A stretch of DNA of 64,000 bases from Apoda limacodes (taxonomy: Eukaryota; Arthropoda; Insecta; Lepidoptera; Limacodidae): NCBI GenBank assembly GCA_946406115.1, contig OX291544.1, forward strand, positions 25,933,521 through 25,997,520, given 5' to 3'. This document shows positions 34,205-45,137 of this stretch, in pieces. The position numbers and the translations under genes were made by a program. Every line of letters starts with the position of its first letter. Within the stretch, counting starts at the first letter, position 1. Below the pieces are notes generated by a model, which saw only the letters and a program-made list of their open reading frames with translations, was not told where the DNA came from and searched no databases.

Positions 34205-34660
34205 AAAAAGTATTTTAGTGATTCAATACCAAAAATCAAGTCACCGGTTATTGTCGTGACGTAAAGCAAAAGGTAAAGCCCCGCGGTATCACTCGCGGTA
34301 AATCTATTTCTGTGAGACTTTTGATCAGGACAAAAGGTATTCTATGTCCGTCTACATCCCTCGAGCTATTCCTGTACCAAAAATAAAGTCATCACTTTTC
34401 TTTGTTGCCACTTAAAGGAATAGTGATCCGTAAAAAAATCTATTTCCATTGGGACTCGCTATCGGAATAAAAACTAATGTTGCTTTTAGTTTTTCGCATT
34501 GCATTACTACTTATAAAATAACACTTAATTAAACGCGTATATGTGTTTAACTCCGTGTTATTTAATAACTAAAAAGTATTGTTTTTCTTCTGCGTCCATC
34601 CAACTATTCCTGTGCCAAAAAATGGTTATTTTGTTGTGAACAGTGCCCCGCGGTACAAAG
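34205..34660. repeat. Degenerate triplicated repeat
   Basis: Three related segments follow each other: ATACCAAAAATCAAGTCACC with GCAAAAGGTAAAGCCCCGCG; TCCGTCTACATCCCTCGAGC with TATTCCTGTACCAAAAATAA; and CGTCCATCCAACTATTCCTG with TGCCAAAAAATGG and GTGCCCCGCGGTAC. Phrases such as CTATTCCTGTGCCAAA are typical of short lepidopteran repeats. It is non-coding; local duplication of one element is the likely origin. Confidence 0.45.
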
Positions 34661-35039
34661 CTAAATATACTAATTAATCAAAAAAAATCTAAGGGCTTAG
34701 CACTAGTTTCTACATTATTTGACGTAAAACAACGTAATTGTGTAAAGAGTTTACTTCTATTTACGTCCACAGATTGCACTATTCATTGTTTTCATACATG
34801 TTTGTTTTACGCCACTTCACGTTCACGTACCTAAATATTCGAATGCGATTTCAGAAGGAACTTGTGCTAAGCCCTCTGACTATACGAGATTAATTCCAAA
34901 CCAACTGGCGTTCATTTGTGAGAGGTGTTCTGCATAATTGTTAACTAGGTTACGGTGAATGCCATATATTGTTACCGAGTGGCGACTACGTGCGAAATAA
35001 ATTAATCAAGTTTAGATGCTATTCTGTCAACAAAGAGAT

Positions 35040-35300
35040 TGTCTAGTCGAATTCGTCCATCGGGAACCGATGAACCGATGCGAAGTTCAGCAACGTCGGA
35101 CTTGGTCAGTACCTGGATGGATAACCGTTTAGTGGCACCTTTTTCTGAGCTCTTCCGTGCTTTGGAAGTTACGTTACACAGTCGGTCCTTGCTGTGTTTG
35201 TCATATGGCAGCATTCGTTGAGCCAAGTCAGAGGGGATTTATGGAAGGTTTGAAAACTGATGGTTGGGCGGCCACTACCATGACAAACTCCAAGTCGTCG
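35040..35300 (+). mobile_element. 5S rRNA-derived SINE
   Basis: 35,074-35,125 reads CCGATGCGAAGTTCAGCAAC, then GTCGGACTTGGTCAGTACCT, then GGATGGATAACC. This tracks the 5S rRNA internal promoter region (…CGAAGTTAAGCAACGTCGG…AGTACTTGGATGGGTGACC). After it comes TTTAGTGGCACCTTTTTCTG, then AGCTCTTCCGTGCTTTGGAA, then CGGTCCTTGCTGTG, matching the body of the minus-strand copy at 9,640-9,897. This arrangement is one I know from Lepidoptera as a 5S-headed retroposon. The open frames on both strands here are side effects of its higher GC content. Confidence 0.75.
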
Positions 35301-35333
35301 TGGGCCAGCGCGCAGATGCTTTTAAATAGTACC

Positions 35334-35560
35334 GTCACTAGCTATTTTAAAATTTTAAAATGCCTGTTCATTGTGTCTTTCCATCCCCTCTAGCATTTAA
35401 ACCTCTAACTTTTAAGCCTCTAGTGTTAGTTGGCATGTTTTAAACAAGCGCCGCAGCAGTCACTAGCTATTTTAAAATTTTAAAAGAAGCCACGTTTTTC
35501 AGAAATGTCTTTACATTGTGTCTTTCCACCCCCTTAACTTTTAAACCTCATCTAAAAAAA
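35334..35560 (+). repeat. Local direct duplication, ~125-bp offset
   Basis: GTCACTAGCTATTTTAAAAT then TTTAAAA begins at about 35,334 and again at about 35,459. Both are followed by CATTGTGTCTTTCCA-CCCC, ACTTTTAA and ACCTC words. The second copy has an extra insertion (GAAGCCACGTTTTTCAGAAA). It is non-coding. Confidence 0.65.
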
Positions 35561-36096
35561 ATCCTCAAAAAATATCGTTAATAGGGTTTTGATTTTTTTA
35601 AATTCACGTTTAAAGAAGTATAATAGTATATGTTTATATGTAAGTATATAGATATTAGAGTTTTAAAAATACTTTCAACGAAAATTATTTTGAACAAAAC
35701 TGTTTAAATACATTTTTTAGATATCCACAAAAATTCTCTTCCTACGGAACCCTTACTGAGTTAGTGGTTTACTGTAAAAACATACTCCATTGCATTCGAA
35801 TATCGAAATTAATAAGACACTGGGCACAAAAATATTCATTGTGTAAGTGGTTCAGAAGGCGAACTGAGTGTGATCTATATGAGAACGTTTTTAATTTTCC
35901 TGATCAATGGCTCAGCAAACCAAGTAAAACCGTTCTACGGTTTTATGCTGCTATTATCAAGTTACGTTCTACCGATTTCCGTGGCTCTGCTTTGTTTTAT
36001 AACTTTAAAATTTTCGTATGTACATAATAACCTAATGCTATATACAGTATTAAAAAATTACTTATTTCCACCATCAAAGGATTATAACAAAAAAGT
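35561..36096. other. AT-rich DNA, no gene seen
   Basis: The open frames at 35,764-36,027 and 35,870-36,157 overlap one another and show no known motif. A short fragment AATTTTCCTGATCAATGGCT at 35,893 is shared with 17,156. Confidence 0.4.
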
Positions 36097-36240
36097 AGGG
36101 GCCTGCCGATCCGAGAGGCGCGGGTTCAATCCCCGCACAGGACAAATATTTATTTGATGAATTTATTGGTGATTTCTTTGTACAATATGTATACATGTAT
36201 TAGAAATTCATATATATAGACATAAGTATTTAACAACGTT
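36097..36240 (+). mobile_element. tRNA-derived SINE, 3' part
   Basis: The B-box half of a tRNA-like head, GCGCGGGTTCAATCCCCGCA then CAGGACAAATATTTATTTG, is followed by GTACAATATGTATACATGTA and GACATAAGTATTTAACA. It resembles the copy at 39,268-39,490 (GTGGGTTCGATTCCCGCACA then AGACAAACA). The A-box half is missing, so this is a 5'-truncated copy. Confidence 0.6.
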
Positions 36241-36429
36241 ATTATGGTATACCTATGAACATAGTACAAGCGTTAATAGCGCTAAATATTAATTATTTAT
36301 AAAGTAATTTAAAAATTAACATGAATTTATGTTATTATTTAAATATTTAATATTAACTTTGAATATCGTTTCCATCAAACAAATGTGTTACTGTTTCCCT
36401 TAAAGATCGCTAGGTGGCCCTGATGCGTA

Positions 36430-36690
36430 ATTTAAGATGTTAATGGCTTGAGTCCTTCTTACACGAAAAAGTGTTTCTTGTATGGGGACCGCCCTTAAAT
36501 TTTAACTTTAATTTATATGTTAGATAATCCCCAATTGTAACACATATTCTGTGAAAACCTAAGGCTTTCTGTCTTAAAAGATACGAAGACAAGAATAGCC
36601 ATTTAATGGTCGGACAGACAGACAGCGGCACTGTAAGTGAAGTATTCAGGGCTCCGTTGGCACCCTTTGGTAACGGAACCCTAAAAATAA
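36430..36690 (+). mobile_element. GTGCGAG-type repeat, 3' part
   Basis: It matches the 12,034-12,315 copy in order: TGTATGGGGACCGCCCTTAA, CATATTCTGTGAAAACCTAA, GACAGACAGACAGCGGCACT, then AACGGAACCCTAAAAA. The characteristic head is absent or unrecognisable. It is non-coding. Confidence 0.65.
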
Positions 36691-38201
36691 TTGCATTTAA
36701 TTTTCTAAAAAAAATGACGTTCTAATCTAATCCCTTCATTAAATTTTGTTCCAATTATGATTGTTGGTCTAATACTAAATCATTACGACGCGCTGACTAT
36801 TTATTTAGTGTTTTTTATTTTCTTTAACACAACAAAAGGTGATGCGTCACTCGGAAGTAATAATAGAAAGATTTTGTATCTGTTTATGTTTGTTCCACTT
36901 TCACAGTTTTAGAAGCGATGTTGGCAACAATTAAAAAATGAAAAGAACGAAGCCTTATTAATTCGTCATTATGGATTTATAAGGTCTCTCCGTAGCTACT
37001 ATAAAAAAACTTTTAACTTATTAATTAATGAATATGGTATATATAACTTATAGTAATTGTTAAACATATCTGAATACCTGATATGAAGTGCAAAAAAATT
37101 CGAAGAATTTTACAATATTATATTAATTAAAATTTTTAGGGTACCTATGTCGGAATAAAAAAATAGTGAAACCTTAATATAATCACTCATGTGACATACA
37201 ATTACAGAAAACTATCAGTTTTATAAATTGAGTAAGGTAATCTCATCCTAATATTGTGCACCTGTTGCTAATATATCGACTAAATCTTATTAGATGAAAA
37301 CTAAAATATTTCAACACTGAAACAGAATGTCCAACTTTTTGTAAATAAATGTATAGGATATACACAAATGCCATTGATATCTTTGATTCTTAAAATAAAG
37401 AATGTTAACATACAGGTAAAAAGAAATGCCAGATCAAAAGTGGAAACCCTTATAAAATTCTTAAAAAGGTAAAGTATTCACCCCTTATCCGCGGATGATA
37501 AGAGATCCTTCCATGGTTTTACTGTCGGGAATTTTGCAGACATTTTTTATTTGGTTTGCAAATTCTCATATTATGATTAATATGTCGTGAAACAAACAAG
37601 ATGAGGATTGTTTAACCGATAATTTTATTTGTTCATCATATGATACTATCAATTGAATAAGGTTATATAGAAAATATGTTACAAAATTATTAACTTAAAT
37701 GCACTAGTCAATAATCGCGTCTTTGTCTTTGTGTACTGGAAAAAATAACAGCAAAAAATGTAATGATCTCATGTGTTATCCGTATAAATCCGTTTTTTTT
37801 TATGTACGAAATAACATTTCAATCAGTTTTTGCATTGCGGTTAAACAAATTTGAAAATCAATTGTTTAGGTTTAAAAACGGCCTCTATACCCTGTGTTTT
37901 TTTATACACTATGTATAAAAATATGATTTTTTGTTTGTTTGTTTCCTACACGTTCTTATAACATTCATCCAATTGCGGAGGGTGCAAATCTGGACCGGCT
38001 AGGACAGTTTTTGAATTAGTACAAGCACTTTAAAATAGTTGGCACACGAGTTGGATTACATAGTTGTATTAGTGTATTCCATACAGTTTGTTGGTTCTTA
38101 CGGTGAAATAAGAGTTAAAAGAGTGGAAGCATAGGGGAGGGAGAAAGAAGGGAGAAACAGCAGAGTGATAGAGGGGGAAGGAAAGTTGTTTAAGTATACA
38201 T
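36691..38201. other. AT-rich DNA with possible repeat debris, no gene
   Basis: No gene is supported. A (TTTG)n-like run with CTACACGTTCTTATAACATT and AATTGCGGAGGGTGCAAATC at about 37,935-37,995 looks like an interspersed repeat. A purine-rich stretch (GGGGAGGGAGAAAGAAGGGA) lies at about 38,133-38,190. Confidence 0.4.
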
Positions 38202-38545
38202 AAGGCTTACACGAACACTACTTCCTTGCAAGCCATGCAAAATCGCTTTGTGCGAAGTGCAGTAGGAGCCCAGCTCTCCACTATCGAAATATCGATCTCC
38301 ACAGTGAAAGCCGCGTCCAAACGTTACTTTGCGACAGAAGCCTTTGTTTTTCCGAAATGGCAGTAAATTATGTGAGTTATAGTTTTAAGAGCGGTTACCG
38401 AAGCCGAGGTTCGTGTCCAGGACACCCATATGCAAACCACCCCAACATTTTGCAGCTGATTGCAAGCAGCGCCACCGCAAACGTTAGACCGCGTGGAGTT
38501 TTAAAGGCCATCTGTGACCAACAATAGTAGCCATTAGTGCAAAAA
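38202..38545 (+). pseudogene. Jockey-type LINE C-terminal remnant
   Basis: 38,202-38,370 translates as an open run containing LQAMQNRFVRSAVGAQ, then STVKAASKRYFATEAF, ending at a stop. This resembles the end of Jockey-clade reverse transcriptase proteins, where L-Q-x-x-Q-N-x-F-x-R-x-A and a later S-x-R-Y-F-x-x-A block precede the C-terminus. The catalytic RT domain is not present. The following 170 bp (GTGTCCAGGACACCC onward) may be a shifted continuation. I infer a dead 5'-truncated copy. Confidence 0.5.
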
Positions 38546-38744
38546 AAAAATTGGCATTTATTTATGTGAAGATTATAACAAAATAACTTTAACCAGGTTG
38601 AGAATGTGTGAATGGTGAAACTTTGATGTCTGTCTGTAAGTGACTCGTGTGTTTATTATAGTAACAAGCGTATTTGCGGAACGAAATATACCTACCTAGG
38701 CGAGATTTTCGCCGGTCAGAATTGTGCCTCCATAAATTAATTGG

Positions 38745-38873
38745 CAAAGCACTAAGACAGAATCTAAGGCTATGCAAATTCAAGTCCTGGATTTAGGACA
38801 ATATTTTCACTGTATCTTTGCTACAAATAAATATATATGTATATATATATATATATCTATATATATATATTTG
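38745..38873 (+). mobile_element. tRNA-derived SINE fragment with AT-rich tail
   Basis: AAAGCACTAAGACAGAATCT, then AAGGCTATGCAAATTCAAGT, then CCTGGAT is a diverged partner of the head at 5,817. It is followed by the shared TTTTCACTGTATCTTTGCTA. The tail runs into a long (AT)n/(TATG)n tract at about 38,828-38,873. Confidence 0.5.
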
Positions 38874-39267
38874 TTTGCAGCACAGATCCAGTGTAAATAT
38901 TTGATATAAGAATATTGATTATAAAATAACACCGAAATTATTTTGAGTAGTCATATGACTCCTAGTGGATATATTGATATATTTGGTCCGCAATCTTGTC
39001 AGAATACAGAGTACCGACTAGTTTGAATGTCCAATCACAACGAATGTTATGTAAATGTTACAGTCCCTTATCCAGATTTCGGCCTAAGTTTGTCAATGAA
39101 GGATATTGGTAAAGTTTAGGCAACTTGCAATCAGATTTAGAAGTTTGAACATATAACAAAAAACTAGGGCACTGCAATAAATATATGTGTACTAGCTTTT
39201 TCCTGCGGCTCATCTCACACTAAATTCGGTTGTCGATGAGCGATTTCTATGGCAAGTCTTTGATTAT
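38874..39267. other. AT-rich DNA with a reverse Helitron-like tail
   Basis: At about 39,190 the sequence GTACTAGCTTTTTCCTGCGG then CTCATC reads as a reverse-oriented CTAGT tail. It continues CACTAAATTCGGTTGTCGAT, close to the TAAATTTGGTTATCGGTG of the other copies. The remainder is featureless. Confidence 0.45.
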
Positions 39268-39490
39268 CAGCTCCGTGGCTCAGTGGTTATAACTCGACTG
39301 CTGAACTGAGCGGCGTGGGTTCGATTCCCGCACAAGACAAACATTTTTTTTTTGTGTTTGTCTTAAGACGGTATTTTCTATGTATAATATGTATGTATTT
39401 AAAAAAAGAATATATACCTATGTATTTGTTTTGTATCCGTTGTCTAGTATTCATAGTCCATATGTGGGATGTCCAAAAATATTAATTATT
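39268..39490 (+). mobile_element. tRNA-derived SINE, best copy
   Basis: A tRNA-like head covers about 39,270-39,340. It has an A-box-like TGGCTCAGTGGTTATAACTC, a middle CGACTGCTGAACTGAGCGG and a B-box GGGTTCGATTCCC, followed by GCACAAGACAAACA. The tail continues through a T-run to TATGTATAATATGTATGTAT and TTTGTATCCGTTGTCTAGTA. Related copies lie at 15,650-15,870 (minus) and 36,097-36,240 (plus, truncated). The acceptor stem does not close, so it is a SINE and not a tRNA gene. Confidence 0.75.
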
Positions 39491-40344
39491 CAACGTGTAG
39501 AAACGGTAGGTATAATAAGTGTCGAAAACAAGCTAAAAGTGTTTTAATTACTCATAGCGTAATGTTTAGCATACCACAGCCAGTACTGAATCGGCAATCA
39601 GCATACAATACAATCTCTCAATGGACTTAAATACGTCATTTGCAAAATACGTATCATGCTCAACATAAAGCTGATTTATACGTAAAAATAAAGTTATCAG
39701 TTCCCTACACTGGCTGAATTTACAGACATAGCTTTTTATCATTTAGTACCTTGAAGACCGAGCTCCAGCGTAGACCATTTATTGTCAAGTAGCTTTAGTG
39801 TTGCTGTGTCGGTAAAAATAATAGTATTACTACTCGCCAATAGATGTCAGGAAGAGTCATATTTTTCAGTTTATCATTGCCTGAAAACACGGATAAAACG
39901 TCGTTTGCTAAAAATGAAACCTAGCTAGATTGATTTATCGCCCTCGAAACACCGTGCATACTAACACTAATATCATATATGAATTATTATTGAAGTCATG
40001 GTTGGCCATGCTCCTATTGAACCCTGGGATTCACGTTACAGGGGAACATAGAGCTATATCATCTTTATGTTACAGGTCATGGCGCACCCCAAGTATACCG
40101 TCAATACAATAAAGCTTATCTCCGAGCCCCATGCTACGTGACAGAAATAACACCATAATATAATGGAATGAGTTGCAGAAAAATGTTATGAAATTCGTGC
40201 GTTAGTAGTTACTTATATTTGCAAAGCAAATCCTAAGAAGTTCTCAAACTGCTTATTGTTTGTTTAACATTGGCAAAAAATATAAAAAATTATACTATAG
40301 ATCTTAGTAATAAGCTATATAAAATATAAATTCTAGGCAAAATA
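39491..40344. other. AT-rich DNA, no gene seen
   Basis: No coding frame or repeat is recognised. The short plus-strand frame at 39,930-40,112 has no supporting feature. Confidence 0.45.
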
Positions 40345-40410
40345 TGCGCTGCCAGTATACAAATCTTATAAACATATAATAGTACAGTTGTTCAGAAAAG
40401 CAATGGAAGT
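40345..40410 (+). repeat. Dispersed repeat, 'AAATCTTATAAACATA' family
   Basis: GCGCTGCCAGTATACAAATC then TTATAAACATA resembles the copies at 5,651, 9,644 and 44,727. It is short and diverged. Confidence 0.4.
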
Positions 40411-41934
40411 TTTATATTGTTAAATGTTTTATTATTAGCATCATAATAATTATAATAAAAAAGGTCTTATTTAAATTAATTTATGTAAATACTAACTGTG
40501 TCCGCGACTTTATCCGCGTGGTTTTGAGCTTTTTTAATGGTGGATGAAAAGGTTGTTTGGTATATATTCATCGAACAGTATAGGGTTGAAAGTCGGTAAT
40601 TAAAAGATATTTAAAAAAATACTCAGTCCCCTCCCCTAAGGAGAAAATTTCTAACTGAATAAATAAAAATAAAAGGTAAATAAATAAATAAACACACCAA
40701 AACACAATTGAAATGGCGGGAATAGAAGTAGAGCAAAAAATAGAAGTAGAGCAAAAAGATGGCGGAAAAGTTTTGGCTGAAGCTAATTGCACGCTAGGCG
40801 CGTAGTTCATGTATTGCAGCTTTTCAACTCTTACATATAGTTAATAGAACAGGCGCGAAGTTACCACCCGTGAGTTCCATGACTCCAGCTTTGCCTAAAG
40901 AAATGTAAAATTTTAAAACAGAAAGCCCGTAGGAGTAGTTAAAGTCTTAGCACCCGCTTTACCTGCACGTAATGACAATTAAGTGAAGTTGTCCCCGTAG
41001 TTTTTTTGGCTTTATTATGGACATAATCACGTTTTTACGAATTAATAGTTTAGTACGATATATTTGTGTGCAATATACCTATTATAAGTACCTATATATA
41101 ATATAAGTTGAAAGGAGTAATTTGTGAGTGATTTATAGTAGGTATGTATCCGAGGTAAAAACACTCTTTTTCTGCCTTAACGTGCAAAAAGATGACTTGG
41201 AGTGGGGTCCCGTTACACAACTGCGATTCTTTGCCTCGCCTTACCTCAAGCAGCATTAGCTAGAGCTAAATCTCCGCTTAAAAGAGCTATGTCACCCATT
41301 ATGTGTTGGTTTTGAAGATGTCAGGAATTAAAACGATATCCCTGAGCAAGGACCCCATGTCATTGCTGCGTGACACTCAGTTCGTTTTTACTTAATCGAT
41401 TGGAATCTACGTATAGCTGTCTGGCCACCAGGAAACAGTGTGGACACTATTCCCAAAAACGTTACTGTAATGGCAATTCTGCGAGGACAAACATTTCACC
41501 ACCACCGAGTCTTTTGAGTATTCTATTTAAACATTTGCGTTTGCTCCAAGGTAAACTCAGCCTTGGTAAGCGAAGGGTTGCGGTTGGAATAAACCATATT
41601 CTATCATGGGATTTCTACTGATGAAAATATAAGTAAACTTATACAGCTGTTGAGAACGCATCAATCAGCCCTAACTTCGGTAGTACGCCTCAAAGCTTGT
41701 AAAAAGTCATGTTACAGATGATGCAGTAACTTCGTTCACAATATAGCTGGGTTTGCAATCCCGCAGAATACATTATGGCATATAATAGCTAAGGTGACTG
41801 GACTGGGAAAGTAAATTTCTTGTTATTCTTATTAATCACTATAAAGACATCAAATCAACGTCAATAACTGTCCTCAAGAACGAAATTAACGTTGGGCCGT
41901 AATATGTGCAGTAGTAGCCGTAAATAATGGGTTA
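40411..41934. other. AT-rich DNA with minor repeat debris, no gene
   Basis: At about 40,497-40,530 the words TGTGTCCGCGACTTTATCCG then CGTGG look like the start of a reverse-oriented Helitron-like element. A short tandem AGAAGTAGAGCAAAAAA pair lies at about 40,725-40,760. The 83-codon frame at 41,370-41,621 has no recognisable features. Confidence 0.4.
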
Positions 41935-41998
41935 TGATAACCGCTTGACATTAGGTGGGTCACTAGCTTGTTTGCCACCTTAGTGGTATAAAATAACA
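41935..41998 (+). mobile_element. LINE 3' end fragment (GCTTGTTTGCCACC type)
   Basis: GATAACCGCTTGACATTAGG then TGGGTCACTAGCTTGTTTGC then CACCTTAGTGGTATAAAATA: the same 3' end as at 2,822-2,934, diverged and without a long A tail. Confidence 0.55.
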
Positions 41999-42789
41999 AA
42001 GGACATCCCTTCATGTGCACGGTGCCTTTTAATGCGGCGTATTTAAAAAAATACGGGGAACCCTTTTGCAGCCTGTCCGCGTTAAAGCACTTGAAGCCGA
42101 TAAAAAGTATGGTAAATGGTGGTAAAGCTCGACCGAGTTGTTTATATCATTTGTAGTCACTGCAAAGAGTTATGTTTTATTTAGAAATAGTATTTAAACT
42201 TTTAATCTGGTGACGTCTCTTATGTTTTAGTAAGTACCGATTCTATTATAAGATTTTTTTTATTAACAATTTTTTATGCGCGTAATCGCAAATTATACCT
42301 TATTTATCGAAAGTACAAATAGAGATACAGAACCTTACAAAACAAAGACATAAAAAATATCTAGTAAGTACTTATAAATACAAGAAAGACGTCCAAGTAA
42401 TATATTTCCGTCTCACCCTCGTCTTACTTTGTGTTACTTAAGTGGTGATGATTGTTCCGGTGACACAACCCCCAGTAGTGCAACTTTACCGTAGAAATCT
42501 GAAAGCAGGTGAGGACAGTTATTTTATTATAATTATAACTCCACTACTAAAACAGGTTTATACTATAGTAAGTTCAGAAAATTATATCAAAAAACTTGAA
42601 AAAGCTTTCAAAGCTTTTATAATTATTAACAACAAGGCTACTTGATTGACTTAGGTTAATTTTACCGTTTTATATGTATTGTTTATGACAGAACGTAGAA
42701 AAGTGTGTCTTTTCTATGGCCAAGTTAAATTTTTTATAAATGCATAGTTAAATATGTTAAAAAATACTGATATAGCCGAGTTTTGTATG
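41999..42789. other. AT-rich DNA, no gene seen
   Basis: No gene is recognised. The 67-codon frame at 42,442-42,645 has no motif and lies in AT-rich DNA. Confidence 0.4.
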
Positions 42790-42960
42790 TTATAGCTACT
42801 TACGTGTAGTAACCGTTGTGGCGTAGCCGTATCCGTAGGCGAATCATCTTACAGGCGCCTACGAGACGTAGCCGTGTGCTGTCGTAGTCGTCTACAGGCT
42901 GTAGCTGTTTGTTGCTTTCGTAGTACAGCCTACATGCCGTAGCCACCCGCGTATTTTCGT
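42790..42960. repeat. GC-rich patch of degenerate CGTAG/CTACG words
   Basis: The sequence is crowded with CGTAGCC, CGTAGGC, CTACGAG, CGTAGTC, CTACAGGC and CCGTAGCCAC words on both strands. The period is irregular (about 20-35 bp). It stands out in base composition from the AT-rich surroundings. No open frame crosses it. It is probably a decayed minisatellite or the interior of a repeat; the family is unknown. Confidence 0.45.
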
Positions 42961-44113
42961 TTAAGTTTATGATAATTTCTTTTTCACACTAAATAACCTG
43001 CCTAGGTATTTAGTTAAAAAGCTATAGGTGATATATAAAATGAAATAGGTATTTGAAAAGAAACGTATACAGCAGTTGATATAGAAAAATGTCATTACAA
43101 ATAGTCTGTTACGGTTTTAAGTTTTCCCAACATTCAAGAAATTTCTGTAATATTCTGTAATGTAATATTTCTGTCGTGTAATAACTATTAAAAATAGTTA
43201 TTTTTGCTCTAGGATCTTAAATAATGAATGTGATAGCTGTATACATTTTCTAAGTTAACCACAAAACCTTTGTAAACATATCCGATAAACGTGATCCTAT
43301 ATATCATAAAAGAAAAAATTCACATAGTGGTATCGTTTTTCGTCTGTAAAGATTTTTCCTAAACTAACAAGTACTACGGAAGACATTTTGCGATAAGTAT
43401 CCATTTACTTAGAAAAAAGGTCAAGTGTGGATTTAAGTTGCTCGGTAAGAGTTTGGCATATATTTACCTGCAAAAATGTTAGTATTGTTAGAAATTTAAA
43501 CCCCTTTAAGAGTTTCTGTCTTTTTGTCCGTCTGTCTAAACGACTTTTAATGAACTTTTTTATCTTTTAGACCGAAGTAAGCAGAACCATAAGAAAAAGT
43601 TATGTAATTATTTCTTTTACTTATGGTAAATTCCTACAAATTAAACAAAATATGTGATATTATGGCTAATTTCCTAACAAATAATAATAAAATATAATGT
43701 AAATAATCAAGGGGGGTTCTATGCAAGAAATATTTTTTTTTTGCTGTTTTCTAAAAATGGTATTTCGTTTAAAGCTTATGAATTAATATTTTCTAGTACG
43801 ATTTTTCGTCCTTCTGGAGAAAAGGATGAAAAACGGGGATTCACGCAGCGATGAAATTTTATCCTTATCACAGCTAAGTAAGTTTTACTACAGAAACTGA
43901 AAAGGTCCATAACTAAGCAGTTAGTCTTCTTTTTAATCAAACAATCCGGTATCTTTCTCATTAAGCGGTAGTACATACCCATATACTATGCGGCTAAATA
44001 ATTTTAGTCGTCTTTTTAATATTATATATTCTAATTAATTAATATTTTCGCCCAAAACATGCATGTGTTAATAAAGTTATGATTGACTACAAATTGTTTC
44101 GATCACGTGTTTG
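42961..44113. other. AT-rich DNA, no gene seen
   Basis: No coding frame, RNA gene or repeat is recognised. Confidence 0.45.
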
Positions 44114-44214
44114 AGAGTCTAACTCGCACTTTAAAATCCTTTTCGGAGTGTCTCATTTGCACTTTAAAATCCTTTTTGGAGAGTCTAACTCGCACTGTAA
44201 CGTCCTTTTCTAAG
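44114..44214 (+). repeat. 33-bp minisatellite, 3 copies
   Basis: AGTCTAACTCGCACTTTAAA followed by ATCCTTTTCGG recurs at 44,116, 44,149 and 44,182 with an exact 33-bp period. Because 33 is a multiple of three, one frame stays open and gives a repeated LTRTLKSF-like peptide. That open frame is a by-product of the period, not evidence of a gene. Confidence 0.8.
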
Positions 44215-44726
44215 GTATTCATCCATCATATAAACTGTGACGATGTGTCAGGCTACAATGGTCCTGATCGAATATGATAAATTTATCAACGGAAAACCAT
44301 AGAAAATGAACACGGTACATATGACACATATAAATAAAAAGATTTTAATAAAATGTATTATTTCGCAGAAACTGGAGTTTAAAAAAAAAAAAACTTATTG
44401 AAGTATTTGATATTTTCCCAAGTTGGGCTTGACTATTTGTTTTTGCAGTGCCAGTAAACATGTCAGACAGTAGATACTTAAGGTACAGAAAGTACGAACT
44501 TACGTAACCTAAATTTAAGGTAATGATGCGTTAACAAAGCGGGCACTAGTGTAGTACGTCATTTAGTACGGTCTGTACAGTTTTCCGTGGTCTTATTTCT
44601 CATGCCATTCCTTTCAGATGACAAATTAGATACATATAATACCTACAAGTATAAAATACAGAGGGAAAACTTTTTAAACCACTAATTATGTTTCAAATAA
44701 CAACTAGCTACTTAAAAAGTTCTAAT
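44215..44726. other. AT-rich DNA, no gene seen
   Basis: Nothing is recognised in this stretch. Confidence 0.4.
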
Positions 44727-44992
44727 ACAGCAATCTTATATATACACAAATCTTTATAGAATTAAGAAATACATCCATAGCAATATTATAAATAAATGCT
44801 AAAGTAACTCTGTTTGTCTGTCAGTAATTTATTCACGGTTAAAGTGCTGTACCGATTAAGATAAGATTTGGCATGGAGATAGTTTAAGTCCCGGGAAAGG
44901 ACATAGGCTACTTGAAAACGTTATAGTTGAAATAAAATCCTACACCGATAACCGAATTTAGGGCGGGTGGCGCCGCGGGCAAAAACTGGTTA
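44727..44992 (+). mobile_element. Dispersed repeat followed by a Helitron-like element
   Basis: 44,727-44,780 is a copy of the AATCTTATA/AGAATTAAGAAATACA repeat. From about 44,785, ATTATAAATAAATGCTAAAG then TAACTCTGTTTGTCTGTC starts a common lepidopteran element. It continues TGGAGATAGTTTAAGTCCCG then GGAAAGGACATAGGCTACTT, and ends ACACCGATAACCGAATTTAG then GGCGGGTGGCGCCGCGGGCA then AAAACTGG. The final CTAGT is mutated to CTGGT. It is non-coding. Confidence 0.65.
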
Positions 44993-45137
44993 AAAATATA
45001 CATAAAAAGTAACTTTCTTAATTTGTTTGGGTATACAATATTATTGTTACAATGATATATCAAACTCATGTTAATTTTGTGTTATGATAAAAAAAAAATT
45101 AAAAAATAATGTTGATTAATAATCAAGTTTTCATTGT
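44993..45137. other. AT-rich DNA between repeats
   Basis: Short AT-rich filler; nothing is recognised. Confidence 0.4.

Noticed and set aside
35068..35130. Genuine 5S rRNA gene
   Set aside because: Only the internal promoter region matches, with several differences, and the rest is a SINE body shared with 9.6 kb.
35764..36157. Two overlapping plus-strand frames of 87 and 95 codons
   Set aside because: Mutually overlapping in different frames, AT-rich composition, no motif; the second ends in a SINE.
39270..39345. Functional tRNA gene
   Set aside because: The B box is good, but the acceptor stem does not close and the unit recurs with a shared tail, so it is a SINE.
44083..44277. Open frame with a repeated LTRTLKSF-like peptide
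   Set aside because: Explained by a 33-bp minisatellite, whose period is a multiple of three.
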